Origin: Labilithrix luteola
GTDB lineage: Bacteria > Myxococcota_A > Polyangia > Polyangiales > Polyangiaceae
Assembly (NCBI GenBank): GCA_026225435.1
Contig: JAMFST010000139.1
Location: 1-7,996 of the forward strand
Reading direction: 5' to 3'
Length of the DNA stretch: 7,996 bases
Position 1 is the first letter of the stretch. The number at the start of each line of letters is the position of its first letter. Made by a program: the position numbers and the translations under genes. Shown here piece by piece: positions 1-5,661 of the stretch. Below the pieces are notes generated by a model. That model was not told where the DNA came from and did not search any database. It was given only the letters and a program-made list of their open reading frames with translations.

Positions 1-1748
1 GCGGTGATCCCAACGCGACGCAGAACGCCGGCTCGGTACAGGGCGGGGTGCCCGGGTCGACGGTGAACGGCGGGGCAACGGCCACCCAGGCGGTCTCCGC
101 GACCGATCCCGGGCCGCCGCCGGGCAAGACGCCAGCGCTGAACCAGTGGGGGCAGCCGGTCGAGACGACGCCGTCCACTCCGGACTACGACACCACCGGC
201 ACTGCGGGCGCGCGCGCCGTCGGTCTCGCGCCGCCGGGAACCCGCTCGGGCGACTTCATGGATACCCGTCTCACCTGGACCTTCGGTGACGACGACTTCC
301 TCCACCCGACCGGGCAGCTGATCCCGCTCTCCCCCACCTTCAGCATCGGCGACCGCTCGCAGTACCGCCTGTTCTTCGACAACCTGAACAGCCGCTACGC
401 CGGTCGCGAAAACCTGACCCACCTGGTCATGTACAAGAAGATGCCGTCGTTCATTCCCCGCCTGACGACGGAGGCGGCGCTCGTCCTGCGCTTCGACCTC
501 GCGGCGTTGGCGCAGAACACCGGCTCGCTCAACCAGGCGCTCTACGACAGCGGCTCGTACATCCGGCTGTTTTACCAGACCGGCTCGGCGGAGAAAGAAG
601 GCATCTCCGCCGTCTTCTTCCCGCTCGACACCGACCGCTTCCGTCTCGGCTACCTCTACGACATCAGCTGGGGTGGTACCGCCTCGTCGATCAACCAGTC
701 GATCTTCCCGCGCATCCAGGGCTCCTCGCCCGGTATGAAGATCCAGTACGACTCCAAGCGCTTCTACGCCTTCGCCGGTTTCAAGACGGCGACCATCGTG
801 CAGCCGGAGCAGGTGCTCAACCCGGGCGGGCAGAACGACCTCGAGACCGTCAACGTCGCCGACACCAACTACGGCTTCCTCTTCGGCGCGGGCGCGGACT
901 TCACCGACAACTTCCGCGGTGACATCGGCGCCGGCTACTTCCAGCAGGGCAAGTTCGACCTCGACGACGTCCGCGGGCAGAGCGTCTACACCTACGGCAG
1001 CTCGGCGCGCCTCCTCGTGCACCACAACATGCCGGTGCCGCAGTCGGTCGACTTCACGCTGTACAAGAACGACCCGATGGCGCCGATGACGCTGTTCGCG
1101 CCCGAGGTGTACACCGCGGGGCAGACCAGCTGGAGCGTCAGCGCCGAGGGCTCGCTGCTCGAGCAGCACCTGAAGGACTTCGACATCACCGGCGCCACCA
1201 CCAACCAGGCCGCCTGGGCCAGCGCGCTGCAGGGCGTGGTGAAGAGCGGCTTCGCCCGCCTCAGCATCACCGGCATCGCCCGCAACCTGAACTTCGTCGT
1301 CCGCAACGTGCCGGGCTTCATCCCCTTCGAGAGCCTGCCCAAGGCGGCGCAGAGCGATCCGGAGCTCTTCGGCGCCATCGCCGCGGACTACAACATCCCC
1401 AGCCTGCACCTCACGCCGGGCATCGGCGGCGGTATCCAGCTCCCCTCGACCTTCCGCAGCGAGTTCACCGACGGCGGCGTCCCCGCCTCGCGAACCCTCG
1501 TGGTCCGCTCGCAGGGGGACGAGTCGATCCTTCCGTACGACAAGGACCGCACGCCGATCTACCAGGCGCGCGTGAGCCTCCGCTGGGACCTGTCACGCAT
1601 GCTGTCGGCGGTCGCCTGGATGCAGTTCGTCCGCGACAACAACGGCACGCTCGTCGTCACCGACCCGACGGAAGGCACCGCCTCCCTGCGCGTCTACCAG
1701 AGCCCCAACCGCCTCGGCGCGGCGATCTCTCTGCAAGCTCGCTTCTGA
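1..1748 (+). CDS. Outer-membrane beta-barrel-like protein, 5' partial
   Basis: The frame is open from base 3 to the TGA at 1746-1748, giving 581 visible residues, so the gene begins before the window. A GTG at 48 could be taken as the start, but the residues before it have the same Gly/Thr/Ala/Gln/Pro-rich low-complexity character as those after it and no ribosome binding site precedes it, so it is probably internal. After this flexible stretch of about 80 residues, the protein is a long series of short amphipathic segments with alternating hydrophobic residues (for example RLTWTF, ALVLRFDL, FRLGYLYDISW, SARLLVHH, RVSLRWDL). It ends in ISLQARF, with a C-terminal Phe of the kind the BAM machinery recognises in outer-membrane barrels. 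No hydrophobic helix is visible; a signal peptide would be upstream. The specific function is not recognised; a porin-like or envelope-assembly role is inference. The next gene starts 4 bases downstream, suggesting co-transcription. Confidence 0.8.
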   Translation, partial: GDPNATQNAGSVQGGVPGSTVNGGATATQAVSATDPGPPPGKTPALNQWGQPVETTPSTPDYDTTGTAGARAVGLAPPGTRSGDFMDTRLTWTFGDDDFLHPTGQLIPLSPTFSIGDRSQYRLFFDNLNSRYAGRENLTHLVMYKKMPSFIPRLTTEAALVLRFDLAALAQNTGSLNQALYDSGSYIRLFYQTGSAEKEGISAVFFPLDTDRFRLGYLYDISWGGTASSINQSIFPRIQGSSPGMKIQYDSKRFYAFAGFKTATIVQPEQVLNPGGQNDLETVNVADTNYGFLFGAGADFTDNFRGDIGAGYFQQGKFDLDDVRGQSVYTYGSSARLLVHHNMPVPQSVDFTLYKNDPMAPMTLFAPEVYTAGQTSWSVSAEGSLLEQHLKDFDITGATTNQAAWASALQGVVKSGFARLSITGIARNLNFVVRNVPGFIPFESLPKAAQSDPELFGAIAADYNIPSLHLTPGIGGGIQLPSTFRSEFTDGGVPASRTLVVRSQGDESILPYDKDRTPIYQARVSLRWDLSRMLSAVAWMQFVRDNNGTLVVTDPTEGTASLRVYQSPNRLGAAISLQARF

Positions 1749-1752
1749 AGTC

Positions 1753-2991
1753 GTGGCGCGGCAGAACGTGGCCCGCTGGCTGAGCGGGCTCGCCACCATC
1801 GCCGTCGTCTTGACGGTGTGGTGGCCGTTCTTCCGCGCCTCGCGCGTCGACAACCACGCGGGTGACTGGCTCATTCGCGCGCACTACCTGCGCTACGAGC
1901 TCAACGCGCTTCTTCACGACCGGCAGCTCCCTCTCTGGGTGACGTCGCCGCTGTACGAGCAACCGCGCGCCGCCGGCGTGCACGAGCTGTTCGCGAATCC
2001 GGAGACGGACGTCCTCTCGCTGACGACGCTGTTCGCGATCCGGGGCGGTCTTCTCCGAGGAACGAAGCTCGCCCTCGCGATCTACCTGGCGGCAGGCGCG
2101 CTCGGGGCTCGCCGCCTGGTGCGGGCGCTCACCGGCCAGGCGAGCGTGTCGTTCCTCGCCCCCTTGCTGCTCGCGTTGCTGGCGCTCTGCAACGGGTCGC
2201 TCGTGGCGAAGGCGGTCGTCGGCCACGTCCAGTTCCTGTCGATGGCGCTCTTCCCGCTGGCGCTGGCCTTGATGGTCGAGTCCTGGGATGCCGGCCTCCT
2301 CCCGCGCGCTCGGCTGTTCCGGGCGGCGCTGTGCGGGGCGTTGCTCGCCGTCGCCTACTACGCCGGCAACACGCACCCGCTGCTCCACTTTCTCCTCGTC
2401 TTTCCCGGCCTCTTCTCGCTCCTCAGTCTCCTCGTCCGCCCCGCCGATGCGCGGATCATCGTCCCCGGCTCGCTCGTCCTCGTGGGCTCGTTTCTCGGTG
2501 TCGCGGCCTTCAAGCTGCTGCCCGGCGTGCTCGCCTTCCGCGGCTACAAGGCGGCTTACGTGGTCAGCTACAGCGGCTGGTGGAACCTCGTTCGCCACCT
2601 GGTCCTTCACTGGAAGAAGAACCCGGCCGGCGGCGACTTCCCTCACGAGCTGAACCTCTACGTGGGCTACTTCGGCGTCGCGGTCCTCCTGCTCGCCCTG
2701 ACGCGATGGAGCGGCAAAGCGCGCACCTTGCCCGTGATCGCGCTGGCCGTCGCGGTGCTGGCGCTCACCAAGGACGGCGATGTCCTGCAGCGCCTTCCTC
2801 TCCTGCGGACCCAGGGGGTGTTCGCGCGCTTCGGGGTGCAGGCCCTGCTGGCCATCGCCGTGGCCGCGGCGGTGAGGGTGGAGGAGCTACTGGAGATGCA
2901 CGCGGCAAAGGTACGTTCGTTCATCCCGTCTTCGTGGCGGTTCTGGCGTGCGTTACCCTCGGCCTCGCCATCGACCTCGGGTCGAACGTGA
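1753..2991 (+). CDS. YfhO-like / GT-C-type polytopic membrane protein, N-terminal part (frameshifted)
   Basis: A GTG start at 1753 lies 4 bases after the previous stop, with GAAG just upstream as a weak ribosome binding site, so translational coupling is likely. About ten membrane segments are visible, starting with residues 10-27. The first outer loop contains an Asp-rich stretch (DNHAGDW, about residues 36-42), then LPLWVTSPLYEQP and LFANPETDVLS. These resemble the acidic loop, the 'PLWNP' region and the 'ANPQS..SP' motif of YfhO-like, GT-C-fold membrane proteins thought to use lipid-linked sugars. GHVQFLSMALFPLAL and GVFARFGVQALLAIAV match later conserved helices of that family. Residues after about 386-392 (the Ser/Arg/Trp-rich end to 2991) look like out-of-frame translation; the natural continuation lies in the -1 frame to 3413. 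Joined there, the product is about 553 residues. The family call is from remembered motif order, not a search; substrate unknown. Confidence 0.72.
   Translation: MARQNVARWLSGLATIAVVLTVWWPFFRASRVDNHAGDWLIRAHYLRYELNALLHDRQLPLWVTSPLYEQPRAAGVHELFANPETDVLSLTTLFAIRGGLLRGTKLALAIYLAAGALGARRLVRALTGQASVSFLAPLLLALLALCNGSLVAKAVVGHVQFLSMALFPLALALMVESWDAGLLPRARLFRAALCGALLAVAYYAGNTHPLLHFLLVFPGLFSLLSLLVRPADARIIVPGSLVLVGSFLGVAAFKLLPGVLAFRGYKAAYVVSYSGWWNLVRHLVLHWKKNPAGGDFPHELNLYVGYFGVAVLLLALTRWSGKARTLPVIALAVAVLALTKDGDVLQRLPLLRTQGVFARFGVQALLAIAVAAAVRVEELLEMHAAKVRSFIPSSWRFWRALPSASPSTSGRT
2905..2933 (+). other. Apparent -1 frameshift site
   Basis: Plausible coding sequence leaves one frame here and resumes in the -1 frame. 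Before it, the protein reads VRVEELLEMHAAK; after it, the other frame reads VFVAVLACVTLGLAIDL, a good membrane helix. One extra C in the CCC run at 2925-2927 would give a smooth join (RSFIPVFVAVLA). Alternatively, the AAG codon at 2908-2910 is preceded by A, so a ribosome could slip back onto AAA at 2907-2909 and continue KGTFVHPVF. A sequencing error or a real mutation seems more likely than programmed slippage, because there is no full heptameric slippery site. Confidence 0.7.
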
Positions 2992-3413
2992 GCAGGGTGG
3001 TGACGGCCTACGGTCGTGACGACGTACCCGAGCCTACCGAGCCGATCGACGTGGCTCCCCCCTTCGACGTCGAGCCCGGGCGCAACGTCCGCATCGACAA
3101 CCCGCAGGTCTCGGCCAACTCGATGACCTACTCGTTCGCGGTGCTCGACGGGCTCGGCCCGCCGCTCTTCGTCGCCAGGAACCTGAGCGTCGGCGGCGCG
3201 CCGCGCCTGCGACTCGAAGGCGATGCTGCGCTCACCGAACGTGACGGAAAGCTCGCCGTTCGCGCCACGGAGAGCGCAGGCACGTTCACCCTGCGCTACT
3301 TCAATCCGCTCGTCAGCTGGGGTCTGGCGATCACGGTTCTGACCTGCATCGCCATCGCCGTCCTGGGGCTCCGCGCGCGTCAGGGCGTACAGAAGAGGCT
3401 CGGGCGACTGTAG
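2934..3413 (+). CDS. C-terminal part of the frameshifted YfhO-like membrane protein
   Basis: This frame ends at TAG 3411-3413 and carries believable protein from about 2910 on. The coordinates begin at the first possible in-frame start, a GTG at 2934, but it has no ribosome binding site and sits inside a membrane helix, so an independent gene is unlikely. Visible in order are a helix (VFVAVLACVTLGLAIDL), a periplasmic segment of about 110 residues rich in beta-type sequence (TYSFAVLDG, PLFVARNLSV, GKLAVRATESAGTFTLRYF), and a last helix (GLAITVLTCIAIAVLGL) with a basic cytoplasmic tail. A C-terminal beta domain followed by a final helix is the usual ending of YfhO-like proteins, matching the truncated N-terminal part upstream. 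The last 34 bases overlap the tail of the convergent minus-strand gene. Confidence 0.62.
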   Translation: MAVLACVTLGLAIDLGSNVSRVVTAYGRDDVPEPTEPIDVAPPFDVEPGRNVRIDNPQVSANSMTYSFAVLDGLGPPLFVARNLSVGGAPRLRLEGDAALTERDGKLAVRATESAGTFTLRYFNPLVSWGLAITVLTCIAIAVLGLRARQGVQKRLGRL

Positions 3414-4921
3414 GTCACCGGGCCGCGCGTGAACGGCTCGCGGGGGATCTCCTTCAGGACGATCCCCCCTTGCCGCAGCCGCAGCACCTGGGACGGGAGC
3501 AGCGCGCAGATCGCGCCCGGACCAGGCTGGGAGGTCGACAGCTCCGGCCACAGCGCGTGCCAGCCGACGTGGCCGCCGGGCAGGTGCACCACGGTGAAGC
3601 CCTTGGCGCGGCCGGCGCTGTCGCCGAACCGGTAGTAGTTGAGCACCTGCGCGCAGCCGTAGTCGCCGCACGGCTCGACGAAGCGCGTCCCCGGCGAGAT
3701 GCGCGCCACGATGTCCGGCAGGTCCCAGCCGGTGGTGTCGATCTCGTCGAGCTGGATCACCCGCTCGGCCGGCGGTGTCCGGTACGCGTCGTGGACCTTC
3801 CCGGCGGCCATCGGGAACAGGCAGAGAAGGATGGCCACGCTCATCGCGACCGGGGCGTCACGGCGCTCGAACGTCAGCACCGAGGCGCCCAGCGGGATCC
3901 CCGCCAGGACGATCACCGGCAGGAGGAAGCCGTCGGGATCGCCGATGGCGTAGGTGAGCGGGAAGAAGAGCAGCCCGGCCACGGCGAGCGCGAAGAAGAG
4001 GAGCGCGCGCGGTTGCAGGCGGGCGAGCACCAGCATCCCCCAGGCGACCGCGATCCACACGATCCACACCCACTGCCGCTGGAGACCGGCAAACGCCTGG
4101 GGAAAGCGCACCGCAGCGAGCGATCGCAGCGACGGCCAGGAGAACGACTCCTGGTACTTCTTCGCGGTCAGGTACTGCCAGAACGAGTGCACATCGAGGG
4201 CGTCGGAGAACTCCGAGTAGGGCGCGTGCTGGTGGACGCGCAGCGCGACGTAGCCGTAGAGCGCCAGCGTGAAGGCGCCCACGATCGCGGGCAGCACGAG
4301 GAGCCGCGCCAGCCGCGCGAGCCCGTGGACGTAGGCGAAGAGCGCGAGCAGAAGGAGGAACGCCGGGGCGAGCGCCACGACCGTCAGGTGATTGCCGAAG
4401 GCCAGCATCCACACCGCCAGCGCACGGGACAGCGAGCGCTCGTCCGCGTCGACCAGGTGACGCGCGGCGAAGAAGGCCAGCGCCCCGAGGAGCAGCGCGT
4501 TGAGCGTGTAGACCTCGGGCTCGGTGGAGAGCGTCCAGAAGACAGGTCCAAGGCCGACGGCGACGATCCCGATCGCGCCGGCGAGCCGGCTCCCGGTGAG
4601 CACCGTGGTCGCCCTGCCGAGGTAGGCGAGCGCCGCGACTCCGCAGACCAGCGACAGGCCGGTCACCACCAGCGACGGCGGCACGAAGAACAAGACGTGC
4701 ACCAGCGCGACGTCCAGCAGCAGGTAGAGCGGGTTGCCCGGCGGGTGGCTGACGCCGCCGACCACGCCGAGGAACTGGAACTTCGCCGAGTCGCCGCGGT
4801 TCACCGTCCCGCCGACGCCGTGGCTGTACCCGACCACCACCAGATCGAGCAGGAGCACGAGCAAGAGCGCATGGAACCGCGGGTCCCGGACGAGCAACTT
4901 CGGGTTCTCGCCGGCGGTCAC
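3380..4921 (-). CDS. DUF2723-type GT-C-like membrane protein
   Basis: The 513-residue product starts at a GTG (4919-4921) with an in-frame TGA 12 bases upstream, which limits the choice of start; no good Shine-Dalgarno is seen. The N-terminus carries the DUF2723 signature: a first helix (about 17-34), a loop with NRGDSAKFQ (Asp44, in the position of the catalytic acid of GT-C enzymes), then HPPGNPLY (59-66), and later FWTLSTEPEVYTLNA (128-142). About ten to eleven membrane helices fill residues 17-380. The last 130 residues form a soluble, probably periplasmic domain with Cys residues in EPCGDYGC and close to the C-terminus (LFCTP). DUF2723 proteins are predicted relatives of protein O-mannosyltransferases that use polyprenyl-linked sugars; the acceptor here cannot be told. 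The gene is convergent with the frameshifted membrane protein gene and divergent from rpsO. Family assignment is confident, enzymatic role inferred. Confidence 0.85.
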   Translation of the reverse strand: MTAGENPKLLVRDPRFHALLLVLLLDLVVVGYSHGVGGTVNRGDSAKFQFLGVVGGVSHPPGNPLYLLLDVALVHVLFFVPPSLVVTGLSLVCGVAALAYLGRATTVLTGSRLAGAIGIVAVGLGPVFWTLSTEPEVYTLNALLLGALAFFAARHLVDADERSLSRALAVWMLAFGNHLTVVALAPAFLLLLALFAYVHGLARLARLLVLPAIVGAFTLALYGYVALRVHQHAPYSEFSDALDVHSFWQYLTAKKYQESFSWPSLRSLAAVRFPQAFAGLQRQWVWIVWIAVAWGMLVLARLQPRALLFFALAVAGLLFFPLTYAIGDPDGFLLPVIVLAGIPLGASVLTFERRDAPVAMSVAILLCLFPMAAGKVHDAYRTPPAERVIQLDEIDTTGWDLPDIVARISPGTRFVEPCGDYGCAQVLNYYRFGDSAGRAKGFTVVHLPGGHVGWHALWPELSTSQPGPGAICALLPSQVLRLRQGGIVLKEIPREPFTRGPVTYSRPSLFCTP

Positions 4922-4925
4922 CAGG

Positions 4926-4964
4926 GCAGCTCACTACTACGGCTCGAGACTGCGGCTCACGACT
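4926..4964. repeat. Three tandem imperfect 13-bp repeats
   Basis: Units are 4926-4938 GCAGCTCACTACT, 4939-4951 ACGGCTCGAGACT and 4952-4964 GCGGCTCACGACT. Units 1 and 3 differ at two positions and all three share a core of GCTC with ACT at the end. A partial fourth unit (ACGG, 4965-4968) runs into the -35 box at 4970, and a decayed copy (GCGGTCACCA, 4914-4923) overlaps the start codon of the minus-strand gene. The 13-base period is not a codon multiple, and the array is in the gap between divergent genes, so it is not a coding repeat. It could be an operator array or simple slippage. Confidence 0.65.
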
Positions 4965-4969
4965 ACGGG

Positions 4970-4998
4970 TTGACCAAGAAGGGTCATGTCGGTAGATT
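4970..4998 (+). promoter_or_regulatory. Predicted sigma70-type promoter of rpsO
   Basis: A -35 TTGACC (4970-4975; 5 of 6 to TTGACA) is followed by a 17-base spacer and a -10 TAGATT (4993-4998; 4 of 6 to TATAAT). The box pair stands out against the GC-rich background and points at rpsO, 128 bases from the -10 to the start codon. Transcription would begin near 5005, giving a leader of about 120 nt. No equally good promoter is seen for the divergent minus-strand gene. Confidence 0.65.
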
Positions 4999-5004
4999 GC
5001 GCCG

Positions 5005-5125
5005 GCTGTTTGACCGGGGCCGCCTTTTGCTGGGCGGGGCACCGGAAACGCAGCGGAGGCCCTGGTGGCACGCGCTCGTTGCGCCGACCTGCTGGACGCC
5101 CTTTCTCGAAAGCTAGCTGACCGAA
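5005..5125 (+). promoter_or_regulatory. Structured rpsO leader, possible S15 autoregulatory RNA
   Basis: The predicted leader can form two stems. In the first, CCGCC (5020-5024) pairs with GGCGG (5033-5037), inside an outer CCGG/CCGG pairing (5014-5017 with 5042-5045). In the second, CAGC (5051-5054) pairs with GCTG (5091-5094) and AGG (5057-5059) with CCT (5088-5090), leaving a GG bulge; this encloses a small GCGC/GCGC hairpin (5072-5075 with 5081-5084). No Shine-Dalgarno is evident before the rpsO ATG. S15 represses its own mRNA through unrelated leader structures in several phyla, so a regulatory role is plausible, but in GC-rich DNA such stems arise easily and no known S15 leader class is recognised. 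Confidence 0.3.
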
Positions 5126-5395
5126 ATGCCGCTCGATACCGAACGCACCGCAGAGCTCGTCACCAAGTTCCGCACCCACGAGACCGACACCGGCTCGCCG
5201 GAAGTCCAGATCGCCCTCCTCACGGAGCGCATCACCTACCTCACCGAGCACTTCAAGACCCACGCGAAGGATCACCACTCGCGCCGCGGTCTGCTCCGCA
5301 TGGTCTCGAAGCGCCGTCGTCTGCTCGCCTACCTGAAGAAGTCGAGCCTCGAGCGGTACCGCTCGACGGTCAGCGCGCTCAACCTCCGCAAGTAA
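5126..5395 (+). CDS. rpsO: 30S ribosomal protein S15
   Basis: The 89-residue product has the family's exact usual length. It shows the S15 hallmarks throughout: DTGSPEVQ (21-28), the helix [13 protein letters not shown], then [23 protein letters not shown] (written here as [10 protein letters not shown] plus [13 protein letters not shown], 48-70). His42, Asp49 and Ser52, counting the initiator Met, fall at the conserved positions that contact the G-U/G-C site of 16S rRNA. S15 is a primary binder of the 16S three-way junction and organises the platform of the small subunit. The ATG at 5126 gives the canonical MPLDTE start, although no clear Shine-Dalgarno precedes it. The gene lies upstream of pnp, the order common across bacteria, but on its other side is a divergent DUF2723 gene rather than truB or other members of the nusA-infB cluster. 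Confidence 0.98.
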   Translation: MPLDTERTAELVTKFRTHETDTGSPEVQIALLTERITYLTEHFKTHAKDHHSRRGLLRMVSKRRRLLAYLKKSSLERYRSTVSALNLRK

Positions 5396-5411
5396 CGCGG
5401 AACCGGATTCT

Positions 5412-5443
5412 GGGGGCGGCGCGGAGACATCCGCTCCGCCCTC
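5412..5443 (+). terminator. Hairpin terminator/attenuator between rpsO and pnp
   Basis: Seventeen bases after the rpsO stop codon, GGGCGG (5414-5419) pairs with CCGCCC (5436-5441) and GCGGA (5421-5425) with TCCGC (5430-5434), with a single C/T mismatch and a GACA loop (5426-5429); a G-T and a G-C pair extend the base. The downstream bases (TTCGCATTT, then TTCTTATTTT near 5457-5466) are T-rich but interrupted, so termination may be partial. This matches the partial terminator between rpsO and pnp known in E. coli, which lets some transcripts read into pnp. Confidence 0.65.
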
Positions 5444-5558
5444 TTCGCATTTCAGCGTTCTTATTTTCAGGCATCAGCGTCTCGTTTCTCCTTCTTCAAC
5501 CACTTATCCACCCGAGAGCGGGTTCGTCGCCGTCGACCTTCATCTTCGCTTTGCGCCC

Positions 5559-5604
5559 ACGAGCTCCGCGCCCCTCCGAAACGGCGGCGCGGCTCGTTCG
5601 GGGG
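5559..5604 (+). promoter_or_regulatory. Long stem-loop in the pnp leader
   Basis: ACGAG (5559-5563) and CCGCGCC (5566-5572) pair with GGCGCGG (5586-5592) and CTCGT (5593-5597), giving 12 base pairs broken only by a 2-base CT bulge, with a 13-base loop. An alternative, mutually exclusive stem pairs CCTCCGAA (5573-5580) with TTCGGGGG (5597-5604). The structure ends about 60 bases before the pnp start. In E. coli, an RNase III-cut stem in the pnp leader is the basis of PNPase autoregulation; this stem is in the equivalent place. Regulation is inference. I saw no convincing separate pnp promoter in 5444-5558. Confidence 0.4.
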
Positions 5605-5661
5605 CGGAAACCGAGGACAAAGGCTGCGCGCGAGTGAAATCCGCGGAGCTGAGTCATCAAA

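Noticed and set aside
48..50. GTG as the start of the first gene
   Set aside because: The frame is open upstream to the window edge with the same residue composition, there is no ribosome binding site, and an outer-membrane protein needs a signal peptide that is not found after this codon.
1657..2646. 329-codon minus-strand frame, and the 2331-2900 part of the plus-strand frame ending at 3413
   Set aside because: Both are Arg/Glu/Pro-rich shadows of the membrane protein gene; the frame ending at 3413 becomes protein-like only after about 2910.
3470..5116. 548-codon open frame on the plus strand opposite the DUF2723 gene
   Set aside because: Its composition is dominated by Arg, Glu, Gln and His without hydrophobic cores, whereas the minus strand encodes a clear membrane protein with family motifs.
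5111..5118. AGCTAGCT palindrome just before rpsO
   Set aside because: An isolated 8-base palindrome is expected by chance and does not match a known operator.
5065..5637. 190-codon plus-strand frame overlapping rpsO
   Set aside because: It overlaps the conserved S15 gene in another frame and gives an Arg/Pro/His-rich, low-complexity translation.
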